A stretch of 64,000 bases of DNA from Rutstroemia sp. NJR-2017a BVV2 (taxonomy: Eukaryota; Ascomycota; Leotiomycetes; Helotiales; Rutstroemiaceae), in NCBI GenBank assembly GCA_002946415.1, contig NJPS01000012.1, positions 434,001-498,000 of the forward strand, in the 5' to 3' direction. The notes under the pieces were generated by a model, which did no database searches, was not told the DNA's origin, and saw nothing but the letters and a program-made list of their open reading frames with translations. Both the position numbers and the translations under genes were made by a program. This document shows positions 11,003 through 22,421 of this stretch, piece by piece (within the stretch, counting starts at the first letter, position 1; every line of letters begins with the position of its first letter).

Positions 11003-14000
11003 ATGGATTCGCCAGGCGACTCTTATTTGGATTCTCCTATGGAAGGGGACGATGTGGCATACCCGTGTAAAGGTTGTGGTGATGTGAGTGTCCCAGCGCT
11101 GAAGCAAGTCTGTTTGAACCTCCCACTAACGATTATTCTCTTTGCACAGATCCTCGAGGAGGGAAAAGCCTTCGAACTTGGTGAGTTGTGATCCAATCTA
11201 CTTCTATAACATGCGCTACGTTGCTTTATTTGATTTGAGCCTCGAGTTGCACATCGGTGTCCGAGAATCCAAATGCGATGAATCCTCCGACCTCACAGTT
11301 TAACCAATCTAACGAACCTGCAGCTGGCAATCGATGGCATTTGAACTGCTTCCGATGCAATACCTGCGGAACCCTCCTCGACTCTGATGCCAACCTGCTC
11401 CTGCTCGGTGATGGATCACTCATCTGCAACAATTGCACATATAGCTGCAGTGCATGCAATAATAAAATTGAAGACCTCGCTATTCTCACTGGTGACCAAG
11501 CATTTTGTGCGACATGCTTTCGATGCAGGAACTGCAAACGTAAGATCGAAAACCTTCGATATGCGCGAACGTCTCAGGGAATATTTTGTATGACTTGTCA
11601 CGAATCCCTTATGGCTAGAAGGCGAAAGAAGTCAAGAGCTGCAGCAAACGCAAAGAAAAAAGATGATCAGTCTCCCATGCTGGTTGACAAATCCTTGCCA
11701 GCCCTCCCGCCCAACGCAGTCCCATCCAGCGCCTTTTCCCCCGAACGTGAAAGTCCGGATCCGCTCAATGGCGATAACCCGACCGAATTGTCACCGAGAC
11801 CTCGTCCAACATATACAGGAACAGATTCGTCGTCTAGAAGCAGTTCTCGAAGACCCCGCGACGATAGCTCTCAGCGAACATCCACAGAGACGACAACCAG
11901 AGATGGCTTGACTCTCCCTACAACAACATATCGCGGTAATAGGTACTCAGGGATCTCGCAGATATCCGCCGATGCAGGAGGCGGTGACGGAGAAAGCTTC
12001 TTTATACCCCTCGCCCTGGACCACAGCCCCGCACCAACATTAACACCAAGATCTGCGTCGGGAACATGGGACTCGAAGAAGAACAAGGAGAATAAAGCTC
12101 CAGAAAGGGATTACTTTGGCACAAAAGACAATGGACGAAGCTCAGTCGAACCACCGCCTCGATCACGGGATGTAAGCTCATCATCTACGCCTCACATTGC
12201 GTTTCAGGAGAAAGGCCGCCAGCCGTCCTTGGAAGAGACTCTACAGATTAGAGAAAGTTTACGCAAGGCTGCAAATGGTACTACGACATCTAGTAAAGTA
12301 TCGTCGCCTATAGTCGAAGATGACACTATGTTACAGCACGCAAATAACTCTGCACCTAGAGGTAATACCAGCGAGAAGGCTCAGTCATCGAATGAGAAGT
12401 TCAGATTGGGTGATGTTCCAAAGGCGAAACGTTCTGGATCCTCGAGGGCGGGCTCGCAGTCAGACATGACTGGTAGCGAGGGTAGTGCTGCCAGATCGGT
12501 ATTGGCTAACATACCACCAAGGGTAGATAGCAATATGGCGCGGATGGAGTCCCCCAAGCCACTGTTGCCAACAGAGCAGAGCACTCCTAGAACTTCACAG
12601 GAGTCTAGGTCTAGAGATAACGAGAATTCTACCATTACAAGGGTTGATTCTGCGAGCTCGAAAATTTCGATACCCCGTAAGGAAATAGCCTCAGGGACCA
12701 CCAAAAACCCCGTTAGTGGAATGAGCTCATCTTCCGGGACAGATACTTCTCCAGATACTGAAACATCCTCGGACGCGTCCGGTCTTACTCCGACTGTAAA
12801 TGGCAAGTCAATATCTGGTCCTCTCATGCAATCGCCAATGGATGATACCATTGTCCCTCCGAGCAGAAGTGCTACTCGACCAGCGGCGCCGGAACAGAAA
12901 TTGAGCAATACGTTCATGACTCCAAGGGCACCCCCTGCACCACCGTCAAGCTCTGCGCATACACCTGGTAAGGAATCAACTTCGTCGAACGGCGCACCTG
13001 CATCTCCTACGTTACCAAGATGGAGTCATGGCGGCGATTTGACGATGGATGAGGACATGGCAAGGATATTTGGTGGTGATGAAGGTTCACAGTCTATAAT
13101 CCGACGTGTGTCCAATGCTGTACGTCATGTTAGGAATACCAGCAGTGAGGCAAGCACTTCTGTTCGGGGTCATGGTCGGAGCTTTAGCGAGAACACAGCA
13201 CGCACACCTCAATCACCACATTGGCCCAAAACACCAATCATCGAAGATACTAGCGGCATAGTCCAGGATATTAGTAGTCCGATATCCATCCAGTCACCCG
13301 TCTCGACGGATGACCCAGCTTTGTTGAAGCGACAGCTTCGAAATTCAGAACAAAGGGTCGCGGAGCTTGAAAGACAATTTGTCAATGAAAAGGATCTCAA
13401 ATCCCTCAACAAAAAGTTAATCGAAAAGAGAAAGACAGTCTCGGTTCTCGACTCACAAACAGAACTTATGATACGTCAATTGGAAGTTCTGGCTGGATAT
13501 GTGGAGCGCGCGAAAGATTCGAAAGAAGCAATCAACATTGCTGAGTTGGAAGATTCGGCGATCAAAGAGTTCGTTCAAAAACTAGAACGCTTGAAGCAAT
13601 CCATGGCCGGGTCAATTGAACAACTTTTCGAGGAACGTGATGAACTTCTGGAAGAGAAAAACCAAATCATCGCCGACCGGGACAGAGCTTTGATCGAATT
13701 TGAGCAACTGTCATCCAAGAATGCACAACTGGCTGATATGAATAACGATCTTACACATCAAATCCAGGAACGCTTCAAATCAGCAAATACCAATATGGAA
13801 AGTCCACGGCCCCCAACGAACGGGCTGGGAATCTATAGTCACCACCACAAGGATAAATCCAACGTCTCAATCAATTTAGATGATTCAAGTCTCCGTCCGT
13901 CTAATAGTTCCACAGTGTTCGGCTCTGTCAACAGCTACCCCCATGCTATGGAACAGGATCCAAGTATCGAACATTCCGCCACGGTCTTATCAGCACCTCA

Positions 14001-15035
14001 TGTTGTCAACATCCGCAAAGGCCAAGCGAAGAAATTCAACTGGAAGAAGGGTGGACAGACGGTGGCTAAGGGTGTGACTAAAGGTTTCAAGGGTGCTTTC
14101 GCTAGTGTTGCCCAGGAGCGACAAAATCAATGGCCAGGTCAAACTGGGGATAACATTGGAATGCCTTATAACATGACAATGGTGCCCATGGAACCCCCTG
14201 CTCCAGCCGCTCCTGCAAACAATTTACCTCGATCAACATCGAATGACCCTTCACGTCAAGGATTCGGTATTTTCAAGAAAGCACCAAATATGCCAAAATC
14301 GATGTCTAGTGGCAACATCCTCGCTGCGGAAAGCCCATCGGTTTTATTTGGCTCTGACCTTGTTGAGAGAGCTGAGTATGAGCGTCGCCAAATTCCAAGT
14401 GTGGTCACTCGTTGTATAGAAGAAGTCGAATTACGTGGAATGGATATCGAAGGTATCTATCGAAAGACTGGAGGTAGTGGTCAAGTCAAGATCATTCAAG
14501 AAGGATTTGATAAGACTGATGACTATGATATCTCGGATCCTGATCTGGATATTACTGCTGTTACGAGTGTTTTGAAACAGTACTTCCGGAAACTGCCAGT
14601 ACCACTTTTGACCTTCGATATTTATGATCGCGTTCTGGAATCTATCTGTGAGTTTATAATATCTACATGTTCCAAGCTTAGGCTAATCTCTTTACAGCAA
14701 TTGAAGACTCCGCTGAACGTTGTACGCATCTCCGAAACACAATCAACATGTTACCACCCAAACATCGTGATTGCCTCGAATTCCTAGTCTTCCATCTTGC
14801 TCGTGTAGCAAGACGAGAAAGCGAGAACCTGGTGAGTGGCCCCTTCTTTCCAATAACGATAGTTTCCCACTGCTAACACAAATACTAGATGACACCCAAA
14901 AACCTAGCCGTCGTCTTCGCACCCACTATCATGCGAGACCACAGTCTAGAACGTGAAATGACGGATATGCATGCGAAAAATAGCGCAGTCCAATTCATTA
15001 TTGAGAATAGTCATGATATCTTTGGTGTTGCTTAG
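11003..15035 (+). CDS. LIM-domain Rho GTPase-activating protein (Rga1-like)
   Basis: Join(11003..11083, 11150..11180, 11324..14647, 14698..14831, 14889..15035), 1238 aa; all phases agree. Two LIM zinc fingers come first: LIM1 starts CKGCGD (residue 22) and is split by introns 1 and 2, with RWHLNCFRCNTC in exon 3; LIM2 runs from CSACNNKIEDL to GIFCMTCHES. A Ser/Thr/Pro-rich, probably disordered and phosphorylated region of about 550 residues follows. Then comes a coiled coil (from about ALLKRQLRNSEQRVAELERQ) and a C-terminal RhoGAP domain with the arginine finger in GIYRKTGG (Arg1084). Yeast Rga1/Rga2 have this LIM-LIM-GAP order and act on Cdc42 at sites of polarised growth; the same role is inferred here. 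The start ATG sits in AATCATGG. The leader is long and pyrimidine-rich. Confidence 0.93.
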
Positions 15036-16550
15036 GCAGAGCGTGTTGCTTGCGGAACTTACTTACTTACCTATGGATGGGCTTTTTATGAAATTCTTGC
15101 GGAGTGCGGAAGGGGAGGGACTAATAGAGAGAAACTCGACTGACAGACTACGTGCTTGCATATTATATCCCTTCTCTCTCTTTTTTTATCACTTATTGGC
15201 ATGCATGCAGTTGAAAAAATGCTCGCTCAAATCGATCGATATCCTGTTGTACATTTTTGTTTTCTGACCTCCGCTTTTTTTGGCTTTTCTCGGATTAAGA
15301 ACGAGGGGTTTTTTTGCATTGTATCGCTGTTTGCGAGTTCGTTGTTACGGGATGAGTTTGTTGGGCGGGCGGTGGTTGGGGGAGTATAAACCTTTTCCTG
15401 TTCTTTTTCTTGGCCGGGAGGAGGGGGGCTGGGAAGGAGCGAGGGAGAGGGAGGTGGGGCGTTTGGGGTTTTTGGTTTTTGGTTCTTTGAGATTTGGAAA
15501 TGAGCTGGGGAGGGGGAGGGATGGAGAGGATGAGATGAGAAGGAGAGGGTTGGGGATGGTTGTGGGGATGGGGAGGTGGGAGGGAAAAGGAGAAAGGAGA
15601 GGAGTGAATAGGAGAAAGGGAGAGGAGTGAAGTTGGAGAAAGGAAGAAAGGAAGAGAAGCAGAAAAGAACTTGAAAGTTGAATATACCATTATCGCATTG
15701 TATGGTGTTATTGTTATTGTTTTATTTATGAGTTGGTTAAGTGATGTGATGTGAATCGTGATGTGATGTGATGTATTGAAGGGGGAGTTATGAGAAGGTG
15801 AGATTGAAAGGGTGGAGTTGGAATGGTGGTATGAGGATGTGAGGATACGAGGATATGAGGATATAAGAGAGTGGACATGAGAAGATGGATAGGAGGATAT
15901 AAGGATAGGAGATGGGTTTGGGTTTGGATTTGGGTATGAGATGGGCTTGGGTATGAGAGGGGTTTGGTTGTGAGATGGATGGATGGAATGAATGAATGAG
16001 TAGACCGATAGGTGTTATATCAAAGGATATCAATATCCGGATTGATAGACAGGTTAGGTGGATAGATAAATAGAATGAGATGAGATCAGATCAGATGGAT
16101 ATTTGCGATTCTTCTCTTCCTTCTGTAGTCACCGGTGTGTAGTTACCAGTATGTATATCGTTCGCAGTGAAAGGACGATAAGCTTGAGAGATGCGAGATA
16201 GATAATCGTTGGTTAGTTGGCTGCTGATATAGATATGGATAAATCATTCTCCTGCAACTGGAGAAGAGAATGAAGCAAGCAAGCAGACATTGACTTGTCG
16301 ATAATAATTCAGCTATTGGAGTCGAGCCAGCTAATTACCATAAAGAATAGAATATCCTCCTAAGTAAAGAAAACAAGATAAACCCAATCACTTTCAATCT
16401 GTATTCTAAAGCCCTAAAAGAGAAACAAATTCATCGTGAAGAAATCAATAAGTTAAAGCAAAGGGAAAAATATTCGCTTATGAATAAGATGTTTTTGGTG
16501 GTACACATAAGGATCTAAATAAGCGACACAACCTCAACAATCAAACAAGA
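15036..16550. other. Gene-free, purine-rich spacer after the RhoGAP gene
   Basis: From about 15410 to 15670 the plus strand is almost entirely G and A (for example GGGAAGGAGCGAGGGAGAGG). The skew continues more weakly to about 16000 with GGATAT/GAGGATATGAGG-type short repeats. The minus-strand open frames at 15295-15690 and 15788-16033 are by-products of this composition. It probably contains the 3' untranslated region and polyadenylation site of the RhoGAP gene. Confidence 0.55.
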
Positions 16551-16650
16551 GGTCAGATGGCCGAGCTGGTTATGGCGCCAGGTTAAGGCAACTCCTTAGC
16601 ATTAATTCCTGGTCACGAAAGTGGCGTGGGTTCGAGTCCCACTCTGATCA
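16551..16650 (+). tRNA. tRNA-Leu (anticodon AAG) with 18-nt intron
   Basis: The acceptor stem GGTCAGA/TCTGATC pairs with one G-T, discriminator base A at 16650. The anticodon stem is CCAGG/CCTGG, with the anticodon AAG at 16585-16587. An 18-nt intron (16589-16606) sits directly after position 37 and contains CCTTA, which can pair with the TAAGG around the anticodon, as in the usual pre-tRNA bulge structure. A long class II variable arm (CAC GAAA GTG) confirms leucine. The T arm is GTGGG TTCGAGT CCCAC. The CCA end is not encoded, as in eukaryotes. It decodes CUU and CUC. Confidence 0.96.
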
Positions 16651-17693
16651 TCATCTTTTGTACTTTTTGCATTTTTGAGGGAGGGGAGAAGTCTTTTTGT
16701 GCGATTTTGTGGTGGAATGGTTTGGAAACTTGTGATCTGGTGGGGTGAGTGTGGGGTCAGGATGAGTGGGAGAGAGAATGAATGTACGATAGTGTGGCTT
16801 CGGGACTAATACTGTGTAGTAGGATCCTAGTTCGTTGGTTGGGTTTTTTGCTCGATTGGGTAGATGGATAAGATAGATAAGATCTTTTGGAGTGGTTTAC
16901 TTAGGTTAGGACTATATCGGATGGGGAGGGAGAGAGAAGTAGAGGGAGGGGTTGCTGTTTTGCTTGGGTTCTGACTCTATATATGAGATGAGGACGAGTT
17001 GCTCAAATAATACTGAACGGGCAGATAGATGTAAGCTTATACTTGGTGCGCTCAGAACCAGCGAAAGTGTTGGTGCTTGCTAGAGATGTTAGTTAATTCT
17101 TCTGTGCCGAAACTCTCTCTTCATTGCAGGAAAAGCTGGGGTGGTTCGGGATATTGTTTTCTAGCTGGTTGGTTCTAAGTGAGTATAGATGATATCTCTA
17201 AACATATAATCCGGATTATTTGGGTTTTTTTTTCGGAGGATTGCTTTGATCTATTGATATATCCTCAATTGTCTATTTTGTGAGTGATCTATTAGGAAGA
17301 TATCTCATCAAGTGTTGCTGTAGTCTCAAGCAATCATATCATATCACATCTATATCTCATTCACCAAATAAACCACTTCTCATCCGAACTCAATTATTAC
17401 AATTGAATATTGTTCCAATTATTTACTATCTATCTCTACTCAAACATATCCCGCTCAGGATTCCATATATTCCTCTTCTTCATTATCATTTGTTTTTGTA
17501 ATAGAAAGCAGATATAACGCCATGTAAACAGTGGTATCACAAGGACTAGCCCAACCCCCGATTCCCTTCCCAGATATCCATCCATCCATCCATCCATCTA
17601 CCATACCTCCCTTCTAGCATACAGACAGAAAAAGGAAAAGAAAACTTCATCGATCCATCAATACATCCATCCATACATAAGTACACGTATCCC
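16651..17693. other. Spacer between the tRNA and a minus-strand gene
   Basis: No gene seen. The T run TTTTGTACTTTTTG after 16655 is a likely RNA polymerase III stop for the tRNA. CCAT repeats at about 17576-17600 and 17655-17675 fall in the probable 3' untranslated region of the gene ending at 17694. Confidence 0.5.
16653..16672 (+). terminator. Probable Pol III terminator of tRNA-Leu
   Basis: T-rich runs (TTTT at about 16656-16659, then TTTTT) begin within ten bases of the mature tRNA end, the usual position for an RNA polymerase III stop. Confidence 0.6.
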
Positions 17694-19298
17694 TCAGAAT
17701 GCAACCCCCACACACTCCTTCCCATTCGCACCCGCATTCCCATTCCCAAAAGCCATACTCCACGCCGCCTCCTCGTCCTTCTCCTTCCCACCAAACGTCC
17801 TCCCCCCAGACGACGCTCCCCTCCTACTCTCGACCGATATCCTGAGTCCCAAGCTCGGACTACTCCAGCTGGTGGCGTCGCCGCTGACCGCACTGCTCAC
17901 CGACGACACCGGCGACTGCGGGCTTTCGAGTTCTTTCACCTCGATGCATTGGTAGAAGCCTTCGCGCGAGGTCACGGGTTTGGGCGTGTTGGTGACGGAC
18001 TCGATCGACATGTGGCGGGCGTGGGTGGTATCGATGCCGGTGCTAGGGAACAGCCAGCTGGAGACGCGGGAAAGGGATTTGCGGCGGGGGGTGAGGGAGG
18101 GGGTTTGTAGGACGAGGGGGAGAGGTGGGGGGAGTGGGCGTTCTTTGAGGAGGGGGGGTGGGCGGATAGTGGAGGAGGTGGTGGAGGTGGATTTGTGACG
18201 GCGGGGACGGGAGGGGGCGGTTGAGGGGCGGCGGTCGGCGTGGGGAAGGACGCGCTCGGGGAGGAGGGGCATGGGTTCTGGGGTGGGTGTTAGGATGGCG
18301 TTGAGGGAGGATGGGAGAGCGGACATACCTGTGGATTCGGAATAGATACTCTCGCGTCTTTCGAGGCGGCTTACTCGACTGGCTCGGCTTGCTGGTCGAC
18401 CGTATTCTAATCGGCTGTCGGCTCGACTGGCTCGGCTTCCGGGGCGACTGGTTAGGTAGATACTGCGGCGTTCGATCGCATCGTCGATTTCTCTTAGTTT
18501 CTGGTCGAGTTCGATTTTCTCCAACAATGCTGACTTGACTCGTTCGTATGCAGCTGGCTCGGTGTTCGACCGCAATCTTGTTCGTGGTGTCGGGTTGGGT
18601 AGGTCGTCCACCAGCGCATTCAGTAACTCCTCTGCGCTCAACGACCTCCTCTCTACCACCGTCGATAACAAAGGCTTCCTTGGTACACGGAACGACAACG
18701 CGGATTCGCTTCTCATATGAGGAAGTTGATGCTCGGAGTCTTCGGGCCCGAACTCAGGTAATGGTGATAGTCGGTTCCCAGGTAGATAGATACTCAATTC
18801 CAACGGTCGCAGCTTTGGTTCTGGTCGAACGACAAGTCTCGGTGGTTCTCTTATGTAACTCGTTTCTATATGATGTTGGAAGTTATATGGCGCACTAATT
18901 TGCAATCGCCCCGGCGTTTGACGGGACGAGAGACTTCTCTTGGGGGAAAAACTTGTCCGACTCGATGCTCGCGATCGACTCCTAGTCGTCACCCAATCGT
19001 TCGGTTTCAGCGTGGGTCTTTCGAATGCCGTAGCTGTGTCTGGTCTTTCGAATGGTTTTTGCAACGTCGGCGGAGAGATTAATTTGGGTTGTCCATTTAC
19101 TATGCGCATTGATTTCTCGGGCTCTTTTTGATATTCGTTAGAATTATTTTCCCCTCCCCGCCAAGTACAGACAGGAAGAATGTCGACTATGCATTGCTTA
19201 CCACGACTCCCCACATCGTCGTCCCCCGCGCAACAATTGATACTCGATGTTAACCATGCCATTTGCGCATCGTTGAGAAACCTGCTCAAGGACTGCAT
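17694..19298 (-). CDS. Ser/Arg/Pro-rich conserved fungal protein with CRIB-like motif
   Basis: Single exon, 534 aa, starting at the ATG at 19298. The open frame extends 20 codons further upstream but without an ATG. The protein is mostly low-complexity: an RS-rich patch (TTRSRSRASSRTSFSPKRS) precedes ISAPYNFQHH at residues 134-143, which matches the first half of the CRIB consensus (ISxPxxFxH) but lacks the following HVG. Further on come an acidic/coiled segment (LLEKIELDQKLREIDDAIER) and SRASR-type repeats (SRPGSRASRADSRLEYGR). Proline-rich stretches (RPPPLLKERPLPPPLPL) could bind SH3 domains. There is no signal peptide or membrane segment. Its 3' end faces the RhoGAP gene across the tRNA. 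A link to Rho-type signalling is an inference from the motif and neighbour; the function is otherwise unknown. Confidence 0.75.
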   Translation of the reverse strand: MQSLSRFLNDAQMAWLTSSINCCAGDDDVGSRGKQCIVDILPVCTWRGGENNSNEYQKEPEKSMRIVNGQPKLISPPTLQKPFERPDTATAFERPTLKPNDWVTTRSRSRASSRTSFSPKRSLSSRQTPGRLQISAPYNFQHHIETSYIREPPRLVVRPEPKLRPLELSIYLPGNRLSPLPEFGPEDSEHQLPHMRSESALSFRVPRKPLLSTVVERRSLSAEELLNALVDDLPNPTPRTRLRSNTEPAAYERVKSALLEKIELDQKLREIDDAIERRSIYLTSRPGSRASRADSRLEYGRPASRASRVSRLERRESIYSESTGMSALPSSLNAILTPTPEPMPLLPERVLPHADRRPSTAPSRPRRHKSTSTTSSTIRPPPLLKERPLPPPLPLVLQTPSLTPRRKSLSRVSSWLFPSTGIDTTHARHMSIESVTNTPKPVTSREGFYQCIEVKELESPQSPVSSVSSAVSGDATSWSSPSLGLRISVESRRGASSGGRTFGGKEKDEEAAWSMAFGNGNAGANGKECVGVAF

Positions 19299-22200
19299 CA
19301 CCACGACTTCATACCGAACGCAGTTCAGGTGCAAATATATAAGAAAGAAAGAAAGCAAGCGAACAAACAGATGACGAAAACTTCACACAGTGAGATGGAA
19401 AGAGTAATAAGAAACAAACAGGAAGAGGGCTAGGAAGGCTTGACTGCAGAAAGAGGGACGACAAACGGGCCAGATGAGATAATCCAACACGGTGATTGGC
19501 CGTATGCCATTCCCAGAATAAAATGTTGCAAGTCGTACAGTGAAGGCAGGGCACGCAAAATAATCACAACAGATCGAGACGCCCGCGAGGAGATTGAAAA
19601 TCACCCTCTCTCGGTTCCCGGGCTTGTCTACGCAAGATTGGGGTTTCTGCGCAGCGGGTAATACGTGCATTGAGAGGCTCATGGTTCTTGTGATGTGACC
19701 CATGACTAAGTCCACTGTCCATCACCACATGGCTGCGAGAACCGATTCACAGGTTGCTGCTGTGGGCGCACGATGATTGGTTGTGCGAAGTTGGGGAAGA
19801 CCACTAGAGCCGACTTTGGGGATCATTGGGCGGGTAAATTTATTGAGTCGCCTTTAACCCGTTAGGAACAGGGGGCTTTTTTTAGAAAATGCGTGCCACC
19901 CCCGGGTCCCAGATTGCCCCCAGAGAGCCCAAGTACCCCCGACAGCAGGAATGGAAGGATTGCAGGGAACGAGTCGGGGAGGGCTGGATAGGATTTGGGT
20001 GATGTGCATGGCCAGTTGGGGGCTGTACAGTACAATGTACGACAAATTGGAAATTGGGGGATCTGTCAGTTACTGTATTGAATGAGTAGACGAGTAGCGA
20101 CTAGACGAGAGACGAGTACAGCGAAACGGGATGGATCACTGGTGGGATGGGAGATCGACACCGATGTGTACCTTACAGTAGTATATCCGTACCCTGATTT
20201 GTGCCAGGTTGCCATGTTCTTATGCACCGATCATTGCGTAGCTATTTGACGCTTAATCCGTGCGCTGAAGGGTAAAAGTGGAATTTGATCGATATTCTAC
20301 CTGTCGGAGAATTGAGTGACCTCTACAAGATGTGACGAACCAACGTGGATACATGGGCATGGCGAGTGATTGATTGATGGTAATAATGACGGCTGCGCGG
20401 ATACTTTCTCATCATGATCAACATGTACATACATTACATACATAAGATACCTAGGCGCAACTCATTCATTGATGGCACAGCATTATCGCCATCCGTGTCC
20501 GACAATGCCCCAGAAGTAAGATTGGAAGGAATGCTGTTGGTATGAGAAGGATTTTCTGATGCCGTAAGATAACCTGCGCAGAGTGTATCTGAGTACGACA
20601 CGGGAGCAATCGTGTATCTCGCAATCGTTACCGCTAGAGACGTGTGGCTGCCATATCATCCTATATACTTGATTCATATTGAAACAGAATCTCATGATTG
20701 GTTTTCAGACTCAGCCAAATGGCACAGGTGAGGCGCGGAACTTCTATCTGACACACACGTGATGGTGTAGTCCTTCCCGTCGTCGTACCATATCCCAGGA
20801 ATGGATGTTAATCGCCTACCTACTAGTTACTGGTTAGATGGTGGCATGGGAATTTGCCTTTCCGTGGAGGATCAGAAGAGTAGACGGAGAGGGCGAGATT
20901 GTCCTGGATGACGTTGCATTGTGGTATATCGCCTCCAAATCCTCTTACCTCGCTCTCCTGGACATGTTGCCTATCTGTGGCCAGATAAGCTTCGGAGAAG
21001 GTCAACTATACATTATGCTGTGTGTTTCGAAGCTTGTAAGCTTACATAAAGACATACTTTAGTCTTCGCAGGTTCGGCGAGGCCTAACAACTCTGATACC
21101 CGGGCTCGCAAGAGCTCGAGCGATTCAAACCAACAATGCAGCCCATAACGTGACCTTGTGCAGATTAGATTCAACATGTCCCTGTGTATCTTTCTTGTGG
21201 TGTTTGATGTGCCACCAAACATAGATTTGGGGCTTCGATTCGATGGGTTTATTGTGGACTGCGCTCATTGAACAACTGTTTGTGGGTGGATATTAGCCGG
21301 ACAGGTGATGAGCTGAGGAAAAGAAACAGTAAACTTGCGACTTCGCTGATGTGGTAGTGGTGTGTTGGGAACCAACCATACAGGCTATGATACAGCACAG
21401 CACATCTTTCTCAGACTGGTTCGAAAAGCACAGCAACACTCATTCTTAGAAGAAGCCTATCGATGAGTCGACACTGGAAACAGGATGAGAATATAACTGG
21501 CAGGTTCTTCTGGTGGCATAGTGGTGGCATAGTGGTGGCATAATGGTGGCATAGCACGAACGCTGAAGTTAAAATTGGCATCGTTCCCTCTGAAACATCT
21601 CCCCAGCTGTAATTGGCCCCTTCAGAAGTTTAGTTTGTGGCTTGGTTACGGGGCTGCTTTGTAAGGCTGTATGAAAAGCTTATTTGGGATAAACATTCAC
21701 CACTAGGACCGAAATAAATCCCTCATGGAGACAGAAGCTGGACGTGTTCGTTTGGTCGCTGACAATTGGCTTATATCATGACAAACTGTCGCCCGATGGT
21801 ACGCTGAGCTCGTATCCCGTGGATAATGGGGCCATTGTCCAGATGATCTACTGTACTATCTGGTATGGTGGCTCATTTGTGCGCATCTTCCCCAGTAGCT
21901 GTAACTTAAAATGTGCAGACTACGTTGGTTGCTGCCGCTCTTTTCGGTATAGTATCTCTGTTACTGTGCAGGATGGGAGGACCCCTAGATCCCACAGACA
22001 TTAGGGCGTACGTCTATAGAAAGTCGGAACCAGTCTCATGAGGAAGTCGCGAGTTCGTTTGGTCGTTTTGTTCTTCCTTTGCTTGGACCTTTCTGTCATT
22101 TAATGGTCATTCACTGCTTTCCTTATAATTCCTTTGTCGAGTTTTCTCTTTTCCTTATCCTCGACTTCCACTCATTGAATCTTCGCACAGCCTGCGTGAA

Positions 22201-22421
22201 TCATAGTATAATTATCTCGACCCGCTTCCATCTCATAATGCGAACATATTTAACTCCGTTGAAATCGTGGTTGACCATATATTCGAATTTGGTGCAAGAA
22301 GAAGCAGAGCCCGAAAACTATTGGTTGCGCAATGATACGACGGTCATAGTGTCGATGAAGTACTGATGATGGGATTGCGCACACTAACAGTCATCCTTGT
22401 CGAATCTTTCCTAACTCCTTA
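19299..22421. other. Gene-free stretch, 3.1 kb
   Basis: The promoter of the minus-strand gene ending at 19298 lies at its left and that of the GH92 gene at its right. Scattered short open frames (for example 19383-19715, 20838-21062, 21744-22004) show no motif or splice support. An 11-bp tandem repeat at 21511-21554 is listed separately. Confidence 0.5.
21511..21554. repeat. 11-bp tandem repeat, 4 copies
   Basis: The unit TGGTGGCATAG is repeated four times, with a single G-to-A difference in the third copy. It lies in a gene-free region about 0.9 kb upstream of the GH92 gene. Confidence 0.9.

Noticed and set aside
12381..12917. 178-codon minus-strand ORF
   Set aside because: It is antisense to the spliced LIM-RhoGAP exon, which is supported on the plus strand.
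15295..16033. Minus-strand Pro/Ser/His-rich ORFs
   Set aside because: They arise from the purine-rich tract; low complexity and no start or splice support.
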